The notes beneath the pieces were generated by a model. It saw only the letters and a list, made by a program, of their open reading frames with translations. It was not told the DNA's origin and searched no databases. A stretch of DNA of 39,408 nucleotides from positions 1 through 39,408 of the forward strand of contig NZ_JAAHGH010000066.1 of NCBI RefSeq assembly GCF_010672525.1, read 5' to 3'. This DNA is from Okeania sp. SIO2B3 (GTDB lineage: Bacteria > Cyanobacteriota > Cyanobacteriia > Cyanobacteriales > Microcoleaceae). A program made the translations under genes and the position numbers. Below are positions 7,782 to 17,325 of the stretch, in pieces (position 1 is the stretch's first letter; each line of letters opens with the position of its first letter).

Positions 7782-10022
7782 TTAAATAAATACCAAAATA
7801 GTGACTAGCAGTAAAATTTTCATCATACTCGGCCAATAAAGCGCCTTAAAAATAAAGTTATCTTTATACTTAAAAATCTGAAGATCGGGCTTCAAACTCC
7901 AGAGAATAAAGTTCAAAGTTACCAAGAAAATGTATAAATAAACAACAAAGTAAAAATACTCTAAGTAAACAATACCTTTAGTAATTATTTGTTGTCTAAC
8001 TGTCACCTGATCTAAAATAACAATAAATACAAAACCAGCAGCAGCTCCCAAAACTTCCATTGTTTGTTCTCTGTCACAACTCAATAGTACTGCAAATAAC
8101 AAAGTCAAAACTACAATCATTGGTCCTAGTTTAGAAATAAACAGACCCAAGAAAGACCTTTGTAAAATAACTGTAAATTGAAGTTCAGGAAAATTAGTTT
8201 TTGGAGCAGAATCTAGCAGACCAAAATTAGTATTGTATGTCTTAAATACATACTCGAAAAAGCTATCCCTGAGATACCATTCTCCGAGTACCATTTCTTG
8301 GTCTACCCCTGGTGTAGTTCGCGGGTTAATTACATTGTAACTACTTAAATTAGGAGCAAGAATTACCCGACGATCTAAGTTTCCATTATTGAAATCTTGA
8401 TGCAAAATCCGAATTTTCAAATCTTTATCATCAAAAGGATAATAATCAAAATCAAAATCCATCCGGAGAGTATAAGAAAAATACCAACCGATAACTTCTA
8501 AACCATCTTTTTTGTGTCGATAATCTTCTCTTAACTCATAATCACTATCTTCAATAGCATTAGCAAGTATAATGCCACGAGATAAATCATCATGTACACC
8601 ATCTTGGTATTCTTGCCATATATAACCCGTGACAAAAGCATCTTTTGGACTGGTAAAATCAAATGATTGAATAAAAACTCCTGTGGGAATAATTAGGGGT
8701 GGTTCTTGATTTAATTCTTGACTTAACTCTATTTGAGGAGCTAATAATTGTGTTACACCAGTATCACTGAGCAAAAGGTTTCGAGTTGCTGTATAAGTTC
8801 TTGCTCTCAAAACTAAATTCCAAACAAAGCCAATGTTTGCCACAAATAATAGTGTCATAATAAATGATACTAATGCAATTCGTTTTACCCCTCCCAGGTA
8901 AGCTTGAAAGAGCAGAACTGACAGAAAAACACCAAACCAAAGGTAGGCAATACTAAGAGCAATTAGCTTACGTCTTATTACCGCAGAATCTGGTAAAATT
9001 TCATCTTGAATAAAGACTATTCCTACTACCCATCCATTCCGGTTGGTTGTCCGTAGAAATAACCAAGAATTTTGACCTGTTATTTCATCCGTTAAATTTG
9101 CTTCTACTGGTGTACCTTTAAGAGCTTTTACAATTAATTCTCTGAGTTTTTCATCTTGCTGTTCGTATGTAATATCAAAGACATTTGCTTGAGCTTTAAA
9201 TAATTCTTCATTCGGATGATAAAGGTAAGTTCCAGTTTTAGAAATGATAAATCCATAGCCAGTTCTACCCAAGTCTAGAGACTCCATCACTTGTCGAATT
9301 TGAGTTAATGAATATTCGCTATATACAATACCTCGTAGAGATTTCTCTGGAGTATTTGGGTTATAAAAAGGAGTATAAAATCCGACTACTGGATCGCTGA
9401 CTATAGAAGTGTCACTCCACAAATGTGGCTCTCCCCAATTTGGTCCTTTGTTCAGGGTATTACTATACCAAGCATACTTGGGTTTAGTATAGTTAATTTT
9501 GGTTTCAAATAGTTCTATTTTGTCTTCTATTCTTGCATAGTATGGTGCATATAACTTGACATCCGGTTGATAAGCAAAGGGTTGATAAGCAACGCCAATA
9601 TCTAAAAGTTCTGTATTTGCCTCAATTTCTGATTTAAGTCGCTCCAATAATTCCCCATCACTTAATTGACCAGAAGTAAGACTGTTAGCTACAGAAAGAG
9701 CTGATTTTTGGGCAAAATACAGTCGTCGGTCAATCTCTAGAGCAACTCTAGCTGTTTCCCTTTGAGCTTGCTGTTTAGCATTATCAAATCTTTCGTTTTG
9801 TTCTAGGGTGTACAATAAGGACCCTAATACAGCTAATGTTAAACTAACTCCACCAAGGATTAGTGAGGTGTAAAATGCGATTATTTGTGGCTTACTAGCA
9901 TTATTAATAGTTAATGTTTTATGTAAAAATTTGTATATTTTTTGTTTGATGATTTTAGCTTTTTTGGGAATTATTTTATCGTCTTTTATGACATCATTTT
10001 GAATCTTTTTCTTGATCTTCAT
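7782..10022 (-). CDS. Cache-domain membrane protein fused to a pentameric ligand-gated channel-like module
   Basis: I choose the ATG at 10022 with AGGAAAA upstream (746 residues). An in-frame TTG at 10076 would add 18. In the numbering from the TTG: a TM helix at 64-88; a Cache-type periplasmic sensor at about 95-355; TM helices at 370-392 and 400-425; an all-beta region at about 457-625 with YYPFDDKDLKIRI (545-557), like the F-x-PFD loop strand of Cys-loop-family ligand domains; then four TM helices at 643-667, 673-695, 702-727 and 742-764 in pLGIC M1-M4 order. M1 has the expected proline (652). Known Cache domains bind amino acids or other small molecules. Channel activity is inferred from the layout, not shown. 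Many annotations would say only Cache-domain protein. An MscS-like gene is divergent. Confidence 0.75.
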   Translation of the reverse strand: MKIKKKIQNDVIKDDKIIPKKAKIIKQKIYKFLHKTLTINNASKPQIIAFYTSLILGGVSLTLAVLGSLLYTLEQNERFDNAKQQAQRETARVALEIDRRLYFAQKSALSVANSLTSGQLSDGELLERLKSEIEANTELLDIGVAYQPFAYQPDVKLYAPYYARIEDKIELFETKINYTKPKYAWYSNTLNKGPNWGEPHLWSDTSIVSDPVVGFYTPFYNPNTPEKSLRGIVYSEYSLTQIRQVMESLDLGRTGYGFIISKTGTYLYHPNEELFKAQANVFDITYEQQDEKLRELIVKALKGTPVEANLTDEITGQNSWLFLRTTNRNGWVVGIVFIQDEILPDSAVIRRKLIALSIAYLWFGVFLSVLLFQAYLGGVKRIALVSFIMTLLFVANIGFVWNLVLRARTYTATRNLLLSDTGVTQLLAPQIELSQELNQEPPLIIPTGVFIQSFDFTSPKDAFVTGYIWQEYQDGVHDDLSRGIILANAIEDSDYELREDYRHKKDGLEVIGWYFSYTLRMDFDFDYYPFDDKDLKIRILHQDFNNGNLDRRVILAPNLSSYNVINPRTTPGVDQEMVLGEWYLRDSFFEYVFKTYNTNFGLLDSAPKTNFPELQFTVILQRSFLGLFISKLGPMIVVLTLLFAVLLSCDREQTMEVLGAAAGFVFIVILDQVTVRQQIITKGIVYLEYFYFVVYLYIFLVTLNFILWSLKPDLQIFKYKDNFIFKALYWPSMMKILLLVTILVFI

Positions 10023-10076
10023 GGTTTGGTTTTTCCTGTAGATTTTAGTACATAATAATCTCTTGATTTCTGGCAA

Positions 10077-10861
10077 AAAAAATGGAGAGGATTAACATTT
10101 TTTTTAGCTGAATTGATAAAAATATCTGAATGGCAAAATTACCCCAAGGAGAATTGTGCTATCTAAATTTTGTCTCAAAATATCAACTCTAGTTCATCTG
10201 ATATTTGAGCGACAAATATAGGAAGATAAATCTGAAATGTTCCTAACTATTACAGCACTTTTTAGAATAATAGTTTAATCTTAATATCTGTTCTCTCTCT
10301 TGACTTACACAACAATAAAAAATCAAAATAAGTAACAAAATGTCAAAATTAACTGACAGTCTATAAATAGGTTATTTCAAACTTTTTACACAATTAAATA
10401 TACATCGGTTTAATTGTACCAACCTACTTATCTGTAGTCTTCAGTTCTCCGATTATTACTGAAATAATACAATATATACCATAGCTTCGTAGGCTCTGTA
10501 TATATGAACTAGAAAGCTAACTAAAAAATCTTTTTTTGATTTTTATGGCTCTGACAAGGTAAAATCTTATTTGCATCAGGCAAAAGAGATAGTCAGAATA
10601 AATTAAGATATTCTATAATTTGCAGGATGATGCCTGATTATTTTAAATTTAATGTGCCCTCTCACCAATCCCTGCCCTGATCATTCCATAACGATGCAAT
10701 GCCCATATTAAAATATTATATTAACAATACTTGATCGACAGTTTTTTTGCTACTGTAAGTATCGATCTTAATTTTGCATTTTGCTAGACCCTAGACTTCA
10801 GTTTCTGTAGACTAGGAAAGTACCTTATTCTTATAAAAAATCTCTAAGTTGAGGAAAAAAA
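10077..10861. other. AT-rich spacer between divergent channel-type genes
   Basis: 785 bp in which I see no gene, repeat family member or strong hairpin. It must carry the promoters of both divergent genes, but I cannot point to a convincing -35/-10 pair. Confidence 0.5.
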
Positions 10862-11986
10862 GTGGACTTATTAGAACAAATTTGGAATAGTCTTGGAGAA
10901 ATAACTATTTTTGGCCTATCGGCATATAAACTATTATTTGCCATAGGGGTATTGCTGTTAACACTAATACTCCAGGGATTTATTGCTGGAGTAATTATTA
11001 AAAGTATTGAAGGTCTGGCTGCTAATACTGAATCTGACTTAGACGATCAATTGATTGCTATCATTAAAGAACCCTTAAGCTGGTTAGTTTTAGTTGCTGG
11101 GTTCTGGGCAGTGCATATAATTTTAGTAGAGTATATCAGTGCTGAGTTAAACACACTGATAACTGATGTTCTCGGTTTAGCTGCTATTGCTCTGGTAGCA
11201 AATGTAATTTATCGTTCAGCTCCTTTGCTAGGTCAACTACTACAATATCTAACTGTTCACACGGAGACAGACCTTGATGATTTGCTGGTTCCCTATTTCC
11301 CTAGACTATTTCGGATTGCAGCAATTGTTGTGGTATGTATTAAAGGAGCAGAAGTATTTTTGGGAGCATCTGCAGGTGCCCTGATTGGTTTACTTGGTGG
11401 TGCTGGTGTTGCTCTAGGTCTGTTGTTCAAAGACATTATCTATGATTGGTGTTGTGCTATAATTATCTATACTGATGGGTTGTATAGACCTGGTGATTGG
11501 ATAGCAGTTACAGGGTTAAGTGGTTTTTTCCAGGTTTCAGAAATAGGTTTAAGAACAACAAAGTTGTACGCATGGGAATGGGGTTCAATCGTTAAAATGC
11601 CCAATTCTAAAATGGTCGGTGGTATTGTAGATAACTGGTCTCAAAATAGAGCTGATGTTGACGAGTGGGGGATAGCAGGAACTTTAGAAATTGATGGCAT
11701 TACAGCAGATCAAGTACAGAGGATAATGGCTGGTCTTGATGAAATATTTAAAAGTATGGGAGTTTTTCTGGAGCATTATGTAATGTTCCAAGGTGTTGAG
11801 GGTAATACTCGCAAGATCAAGTATGTTGCGTATCACCTTCCTGCTGGTTACGGGCGTGATAGGGATGAATTTCACTTGAGGGTAATGAGGTTCATGGAAA
11901 AAGAAGGTATTGCAGCTAATAATGTTTATATTGTAACTGACGTAGAAACTTATGCAAAAAATATGAAAATGGCAAGCAAGAATTGA
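10862..11986 (+). CDS. MscS-family mechanosensitive ion channel
   Basis: 374 residues. Hydrophobic helices lie at about 20-43, 70-92, 96-120 and 147-168. The last is followed by a pore-lining-like helix with small residues, ASAGALIGLLGGAGVALGL, then FKDIIYD and YRPGDWIAV, which match the MscS TM3 and beta-domain junction. The family gates under membrane tension to release solutes after osmotic downshock. The start is GTG with GAGG at 10851-10854. The N-terminal half is longer than minimal MscS. It is divergent from the Cache/pLGIC-like gene, so a shared osmotic or ionic role is possible but unproven. Confidence 0.85.
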   Translation: MDLLEQIWNSLGEITIFGLSAYKLLFAIGVLLLTLILQGFIAGVIIKSIEGLAANTESDLDDQLIAIIKEPLSWLVLVAGFWAVHIILVEYISAELNTLITDVLGLAAIALVANVIYRSAPLLGQLLQYLTVHTETDLDDLLVPYFPRLFRIAAIVVVCIKGAEVFLGASAGALIGLLGGAGVALGLLFKDIIYDWCCAIIIYTDGLYRPGDWIAVTGLSGFFQVSEIGLRTTKLYAWEWGSIVKMPNSKMVGGIVDNWSQNRADVDEWGIAGTLEIDGITADQVQRIMAGLDEIFKSMGVFLEHYVMFQGVEGNTRKIKYVAYHLPAGYGRDRDEFHLRVMRFMEKEGIAANNVYIVTDVETYAKNMKMASKN

Positions 11987-12219
11987 GTGCTAAATATCCA
12001 TAAGTTAATATTTTGGTAGTGGTAAATAAGTAGTGATTGTTTAGGTTTACCTTCTAGTGATAAAATGGATATACTTACTAAACACTACTTTTACAAAACT
12101 ACCAATATCTTTTTCTTCCTGCTTACCTAACTTTTTTCTTTCTATTAATGGGAATATTAATGCTTTCTAGCTCTGATAACTAACTTTGCCAAAGTTGATT
12201 TGTATAAATTTCCAAATTT

Positions 12220-12745
12220 TCACGGCTTTGTGGCTGTATTCTGTCTTAATTTAGTAACAGTAACATCTGAAGTTACAGATATTTCCAAACCATGACCAAT
12301 ACACAATCTTTCTAATTCTCTAATCGTTACTTCTGGGTGAAATTGCAAAGCTAAACTATTTTTTTGCCAAGTAAAACCTTGGTTTTGATACTTAGAAATC
12401 AAGGCAAGTAGAGTTGCATCAACTGGCCAATATAGAACAGATGTATTTTCTGTTGATAAATAAGTTCAAGGTGAGTTTATTCCTGTCTCAGTAAATTCCA
12501 ATTTTGACAAAAAAAATCAGGTCTCAACCCTCCCCCTTTTGAGGCTATAAAAAAGAACATTCTGCATCTTCTAGCCTCCCTATTACTGATAGCGTAGCTC
12601 CTCTGTAAAGAGGCTAACTGAATTGACTAACCAATTTCTTTAGTTGAACTGCATAAACTGATGCTCCTAGTTCCCGTGCAATTAATTGAGAACCCAAGCA
12701 AATTCCGAGAGTATGTAAATCTGTAATAATGACGATTGCAAATTA
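12220..12745 (-). pseudogene. Class I glutamine amidotransferase, decayed
   Basis: On the minus strand, ITDLHTLGICLGSQLIAREL (about 12733-12674) contains the GATase nucleophile motif G-I-C-L-G, with Cys at 12698-12700. After KEIG the frame is broken by inserted repeat sequence (about 12506-12638). It resumes with LEFTETGINSP, an in-frame TGA, and TSVLYW. About ten codons that should include the HGDTFDLP block are missing. The tail LALQFHPEVTIRELER holds the catalytic His/Glu motif. The parent would be a GMP-synthase-like stand-alone amidotransferase. Stop, deletion and insertion together make it non-functional. Confidence 0.75.
12506..12638 (+). repeat. Dispersed composite repeat fragment inside the GATase pseudogene
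   Basis: GACAAAAAAAATCAGGTCT and TCCCCCTTTTGAGG match the first part of the repeat at 16723-16945. It separates the N-terminal and C-terminal GATase pieces. The exact ends are uncertain. Confidence 0.45.
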
Positions 12746-13135
12746 AATTTATCCGTTAAAAATGGATAATCTGATTCATCATAAACTCCAATATATCTGC
12801 CAATAATTATTAGTCAATCAGCTTTAATAGTTTAAAATTTATGATTAAAGTTAAACAATGTTTTTTAGTGGTGATTTTTATCTCTAAGTCTTTACATGAT
12901 TTAGGCAAAAATAATGTTTTTTCTGATAAAGTCGAAAAAAATCATCAAGAAAGAAAGGAAAATTAGAGAGATTTTGAAGTTGATTCAATAGAGCATATAG
13001 CAATTCCCATGCTGGTGAAGTACAAAGTTAATTTATTTTAGGGAGTAGGGAGTAGGGAGTAGAAAAGAAGAAAAACAACTGTACCTCAGTAACTTGAGAA
13101 ACGCTATATAATACCAAATCCGCTTATCATCCATT

Positions 13136-13178
13136 ACGTTTTTCAAATTCCTCTCTAAGCCTTCAGCATAGCTGCCTT
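13136..13178 (-). repeat. ~43-bp dispersed repeat, copy 2 (inverted)
   Basis: The reverse complement matches 175-218 over AAGGCAGCTATGCTGAAG, TTAGAGAGGAA and GAAAAACGT. It lies in the 12746-13266 spacer, which otherwise holds a GGGAGTA triplet (13039-13060), a CTTCATA/TATGAAG hairpin (13188-13205) and no gene. Confidence 0.7.
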
Positions 13179-13266
13179 CTACCTTACCTTCATATTGGTA
13201 TGAAGTATTTTTGTTAGTAGTGGGAATACTTAAAGTTAAACAAATAAATCCAACTAATATCAGCTT

Positions 13267-13482
13267 ATGAATAAGAATCTAATATGGTTATTTGTCATTG
13301 TAAGTATAGTTTTTGTAACTGGTGGTGACAGTTTGGAATTTGTGCCTCAACCTGTCCAAAACGCCAGCTTGCAAAGTCGAAAATTTATAGTTGGGCTATG
13401 GCCTGATTGGTTGAAGCCCAAGAATACTAATGAACGTACACAAGACGCTGTAGACGATCTGGAAAATCGTGCCGATCCATAA
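13267..13482 (+). CDS. Small secreted or membrane-anchored hypothetical protein
   Basis: 71 residues. Residues 4-19 are a hydrophobic segment with one preceding lysine, suited to a signal peptide or N-terminal anchor. The rest is soluble, with a tryptophan-rich FIVGLWPDWLKPK stretch and an acidic tail (AVDDLENRADP). I do not recognise a family. The orderly signal-plus-mature layout argues for a real gene; the lack of a clear ribosome site argues against. It stands alone in decayed DNA. Confidence 0.5.
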   Translation: MNKNLIWLFVIVSIVFVTGGDSLEFVPQPVQNASLQSRKFIVGLWPDWLKPKNTNERTQDAVDDLENRADP

Positions 13483-13830
13483 ATAGTAATATCATATCTT
13501 GTTGAATCCCTATAAATAAAGGGAACATGGGGGAAAGTAGGGGATAGTTTAAGCTGAGATATTCAGGTAGGCTTCATTTTCAGTCCCGAAACCCTTCCGT
13601 TCTAATAAACTTATCCAAAGTTACCCATACATGATTGCACGCCGCTCTGGCAGCTCAGTTCCTGCTTTGCTAACGCAACACTGTGCGTTTAATGTCGCGG
13701 AGCGTTAACGTTTGCGCCCTTCATTCAACTGCCGTATGTAAAGCGTCTGGGGTTAGCATAGCTCCTCCGGAGGAGGAAAGAGATACCCGAAGGGTGCGGG
13801 GTCGCATCTGCGCCATTCATTCTGACTCCT

Positions 13831-13858
13831 GTAGGGGCAAACGGCCGTTTGCCTCTAC
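13831..13858. repeat. 28-bp palindrome, GTAGGGGC family
   Basis: GTAGGGGCAAACGGCC pairs with GGCCGTTTGCCTCTAC with one mismatch. Relatives lie at 14024-14050 and 18002-18028, and degraded ones near 16461 and 24232. Confidence 0.7.
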
Positions 13859-13864
13859 CACTGA

Positions 13865-14118
13865 TATCGAATCCGGTAGCATCGGTGTTATTCAATCTTT
13901 AAAGATAAGAGTCTATATTATAGGAGGTTTCTGGCCATTTGCTAACGCAAAGCTGCCGCTAACGCCCTGCTCAATTGTATGACGATCAACAGAATCAGGA
14001 CTTACGCAGAGACTCTACTTATGGTGAGGGCGAATACCATTCGCCCCTACAGATGGTGGTTTGACAGTCAATTTGCTTAATTCCTGAGAATTTTACTCCG
14101 AAGCCAACGGATTTGATA
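13865..14118. mobile_element. TA-flanked MITE (TCRWRTCCGG family), copy b
   Basis: TA then TCGAATCCGGTAGCATCGGT at the left and CCAACGGATTTGA then TA at the right. 254 bp. It carries the 14024-14050 palindrome inside. The ORF-like reading across 13683-13982 is repeat DNA, not a gene. Confidence 0.65.
14024..14050. repeat. 27-bp palindrome, GTAGGGGC family
   Basis: GTGAGGGCGAAT/ATTCGCCCCTAC around a short centre, inside the MITE at 13865-14118. Confidence 0.65.
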
Positions 14119-14271
14119 TGACTCCTAGTAAATAGCCTAAATACTTGTAGCAAACATTTATCAAATTTGTATAAGGTGAGTTGCAATGCACTCTACAGGT
14201 AGAGTTTTGTATGTAAGTCCTGAAGATATTACAATGGAGAGATCCAGAAATGATATTCCAGGGTAAATGCT

Positions 14272-14970
14272 TTGAAAGAACTTTTGATTACTGCAACCGA
14301 TACCGACGCTGGTAAAACGATATTGACCCTAGCTCTTACTGCTTATTGGCAAACTTACCATAAAGACCGGAATTTAGGCTTATTTAAACCTATTCAAACT
14401 GGCATAGGCGATCGCGAACTTTACACTCAATTATTTTCTCTAGACCAATCTCTTGACGAAATTAACCCTTTATGGTATGAAACCCCCGTTGCTCCTCCTG
14501 TAGCTGCAGAACGGGAAGGTCGTCTGGTACAATTAGATGGGGTCTGGTCAACTTTTGCAAGATTACGAGAACAAAAAGATTTTGTGTTAGTCGAGGGTTT
14601 AGGAGGATTAGGTTCTCCTGTAACTCACGAACTGACGGTGGCAGACATAGCTAGGGATTGGCATTTACCTACTATTTTGGTTGTACCAATCAAGTTAGGC
14701 GCGATCGCTCAAACCGTAGCTAATGTTGCTCTAGCTCGTCAAATGAAGGTTAATCTCCGAGGAATTATTCTCAACTGTGTTAAACCTTGCTCGGAGCAAG
14801 AAATTGCTGACTGGACTCCTGTTGAGCTAATTCAATCTTTAACTCAAGTACAAGTCTGTGGCATTATACCACATTTGCCAGATATTAACAACTTAGGCAA
14901 ATTAGCAACAGCAGCCTCTAATTTAGATTTAGAGAAGTTTTTGCCTTTACCAACGACAATCAAAAATTAA
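14272..14970 (+). CDS. bioD: ATP-dependent dethiobiotin synthetase BioD
   Basis: 232 residues, normal for BioD, which closes the ureido ring of dethiobiotin from 7,8-diaminopelargonate, CO2 and ATP. The P-loop is TDTDAGKT (residues 9-16), followed by FKPIQTG and the EGLGGLGSPV block (about 108-117) that corresponds to the Mg/ATP-binding EGAGG motif. The start is TTG; an upstream ATG at 14268 meets a stop at once. There are 18 bp between its stop and the M20 gene, so they are probably co-transcribed. No other biotin genes are near. Confidence 0.92.
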   Translation: MKELLITATDTDAGKTILTLALTAYWQTYHKDRNLGLFKPIQTGIGDRELYTQLFSLDQSLDEINPLWYETPVAPPVAAEREGRLVQLDGVWSTFARLREQKDFVLVEGLGGLGSPVTHELTVADIARDWHLPTILVVPIKLGAIAQTVANVALARQMKVNLRGIILNCVKPCSEQEIADWTPVELIQSLTQVQVCGIIPHLPDINNLGKLATAASNLDLEKFLPLPTTIKN

Positions 14971-14988
14971 TAATTCAGTATAAAAAAT

Positions 14989-16206
14989 ATGGTTTCAACT
15001 ATTCCGACTTCAAATTCTGTTACTCAATCTCAACTGCGTCCAGAAATTAGAAAATTACAGCCTTTGCTAGTTGAATGGCGACGACATCTCCATAAAAGAC
15101 CAGAGCTAGGTTTCAAAGAATATTTAACAGGGGAATTTATTTGCCAAAAATTGCAAGAGTGGGGCATCGAACATCAAAAAGGAGTTGCGAAAACAGGTAT
15201 CCTGGCAACTATTGACAGTGGTAAACCAGGACCTGTATTAGCTATCAGGGCAGATTTAGATGCTTTGCCAATTCAAGAATTAAACGATGTGCCATATAGG
15301 TCAATACATAATGGTGTGATGCACGCCTGTGGCCATGACGGACATACAGCGATCGCTCTTGGTACTGTGCATTATCTCGCTACCCATCGCCAAGATTTTA
15401 ATGGGATCGTAAAAATCATTTTCCAGCCAGCAGAAGAAGGACCTGGAGGTGCTAAACCAATGATTGAAGCGGGGGTGTTGAAAAATCCAGATGTGGATGC
15501 CATTATTGGTTTGCACTTGTGGAATAATCTACCCCTCGGCACAGTAGGAGTCCGCAGTGGTGCTTTAATGGCGGCTACCGAAAGATTTAATTGCACAATT
15601 TTGGGTAAAGGTGGGCATGGAGCGATGCCTCATCAAACTGTAGACTCTGTGGTAGTTGCTGCTCAAATTATTAATGCTTTGCAAACAATAGTAGCTCGGA
15701 ATATTAATCCTATAGATTCAGCGGTTGTGACGGTTGGGGAATTAAAGGCAGGTCGGGCGTTTAATGTAATTGCTGATACTGCCAGAATGGGTGGTACTGT
15801 ACGTTATTTTAATTTGGCTTATCAAGATTATTTTGCGAAAAGAATTGAGCAGGTTATTGCCGGAGTTTGTGAAAGTCACGGGGCGAGTTATGAATTTAAT
15901 TATATTCCTCTTTATCCTCCGTTAATTAACGATCAAAAAATGGCAGATTTGGTTAAAAGTGTAGCTGAATTATTAGTAGAAACTCCTGCGGGTGTTGTAC
16001 CAGAATGTCAAACTCTGGGGGGTGAAGATATGTCATTTTTTCTGCAAGAAGTACCTGGTTGTTATTTCTTTTTAGGTTCGGCAAATGCTGAGAAAAATTT
16101 AGCTTATCCGCACCATCATCCTAGATTTGATTTTGATGAAACTGCTCTAGGAATGGGAGTAGAAATGTTTGTGCGTTGTGTGGAGAAGTTTTGTAGTAAG
16201 AGATAA
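14989..16206 (+). CDS. M20 family amidohydrolase (N-acyl amino acid / IAA-amino acid hydrolase type)
   Basis: 405 residues, the usual length. Metal ligands of the M20D group are visible: MHACGHDGH (Cys 114, His 116), PAEEGPGG (Glu 149, Glu 150), LHLW (His near 175) and a C-terminal HHHPRFDFDE. The family removes acyl groups from amino acids or conjugates in the cytoplasm; the substrate cannot be read from sequence. It follows bioD by 18 bp and ends in a strong terminator. Confidence 0.92.
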   Translation: MVSTIPTSNSVTQSQLRPEIRKLQPLLVEWRRHLHKRPELGFKEYLTGEFICQKLQEWGIEHQKGVAKTGILATIDSGKPGPVLAIRADLDALPIQELNDVPYRSIHNGVMHACGHDGHTAIALGTVHYLATHRQDFNGIVKIIFQPAEEGPGGAKPMIEAGVLKNPDVDAIIGLHLWNNLPLGTVGVRSGALMAATERFNCTILGKGGHGAMPHQTVDSVVVAAQIINALQTIVARNINPIDSAVVTVGELKAGRAFNVIADTARMGGTVRYFNLAYQDYFAKRIEQVIAGVCESHGASYEFNYIPLYPPLINDQKMADLVKSVAELLVETPAGVVPECQTLGGEDMSFFLQEVPGCYFFLGSANAEKNLAYPHHHPRFDFDETALGMGVEMFVRCVEKFCSKR

Positions 16207-16237
16207 TTTATTTTGCTCGAATAACGTTTTGATTTTT

Positions 16238-16270
16238 AACCGGATTTGTGTTAGGAAGTCCGGTTTTTTT
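16238..16270 (+). terminator. Rho-independent terminator of the bioD-M20 unit
   Basis: AACCGGA (16238-16244) pairs with TCCGGTT (16259-16265), followed by a run of T. It lies 32 bp after the M20 stop. Confidence 0.85.
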
Positions 16271-16530
16271 TATATTATGTTTACTTTAATACTAAATTGA
16301 TAAATGTTTGCTACAAAATAGCTAGGATATTTCTTAGGAGTCAACCCACCCCTCCCCCTCCCAGGAGGAAGTCAGGAGGACCGAGTCACACGGGAATGGC
16401 TTTAATAGCAGTTTTTAGGTCTGAATTTATCTTTTTAGTCCAAGAGACATCTCCTATAAAGTAGGGGCAAATGGCCATTTGCTAACGTAGAGCTGCCGCT
16501 AACGCTCTTACTGCCCAAATTAATTCGTAA

Positions 16531-16707
16531 TATCAAATCCGTTTAATTCGATATAAAAACATTCTCCATCTTCACCATTACCAAATATTTATAAATTTTT
16601 TCCCTCCTGACTCGGTCCTTCCCCTCCCAGGAGGGGAGGGGTTAGGGGTGGGTTGACTCGGTCCTCCTACTTCAAAAGATTTTATACCGATGCTACCGGA
16701 TTTGATA
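16531..16707. mobile_element. TA-flanked MITE, copy c
   Basis: TA then TCAAATCCG at the left and ACCGATGCTACCGGATTTGA then TA at the right. 177 bp. The interior holds the CCCAGGAGGGGAGGGG hairpin block in the same position as copy a. Confidence 0.7.
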
Positions 16708-16722
16708 TAACATTCTTTTTTC

Positions 16723-16945
16723 ACCAAAAAATAAGGTCTGAAGCCTCCCCTTGGCTGCGCCGCGAGCTACCGCTCTACAAGGGGATGAAAAAGCGGTCGT
16801 TTGCGGAGCATTCCGTAGGATGGGATGGCGAGGTTTCCTCGCCATATCCAATCGACTAAGAGAAAATCAAGTTCAATATTTCAAGCCTCTGACTTAAACT
16901 AGAGGTACTGATAACTGATAACTGATAACTGATAACTGAAATGAC
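16723..16945 (+). repeat. Dispersed composite repeat with TGATAAC tandem tail, copy 2
   Basis: Begins ACCAAAAAATAAGGTCTGAA, carries CCTCCCC.../...AAGGGGATGAAAAA arms and ends in TGATAAC x4 (16909-16938) then GAAATGAC. Same order as 2162-2298 but longer: it carries two extra palindromic blocks (GGCTGCGCCGCGAGC and GCGAGGTTTCCTCGC). The rest of the 16.3-17.3 kb spacer holds no gene. Confidence 0.6.
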
Positions 16946-17325
16946 GCTTGGTATAATATAGCGCTACGCATAATTCTGCGTAATTATGAGGTCTCTTTAG
17001 TTACTTTTCTTTATATACCAGGTGTGATAAATATTTGTTACAAGTATTTAGGCTTTTCCTACATTCTTGATCTGGCTTAAATTCCTTAATTTCCTGTTCT
17101 TGAGTTTATAGATTTATTGGCGGAAATAAGGATTTTTGTTAACTTAGTAAATCTCCCTTGTCAAAATTTTTGTTTATATTAAAATATCAAAATTATACAG
17201 ATAAAGCTACTTTTAAAAAAAGATGTTTTTATCTAAACAAAGTGTTAAGAATAATCAAAACATCTGAAATATAGACTTACATAGTTAGTAGTTAAACTTG
17301 CGATTACAAATAATTCAGAATATTT

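Noticed and set aside
13683-13982. 99-residue open frame
   Set aside because: It runs through a 28-bp palindrome and into a MITE, has a composition unlike a protein, and has no ribosome site; it is repeat DNA.
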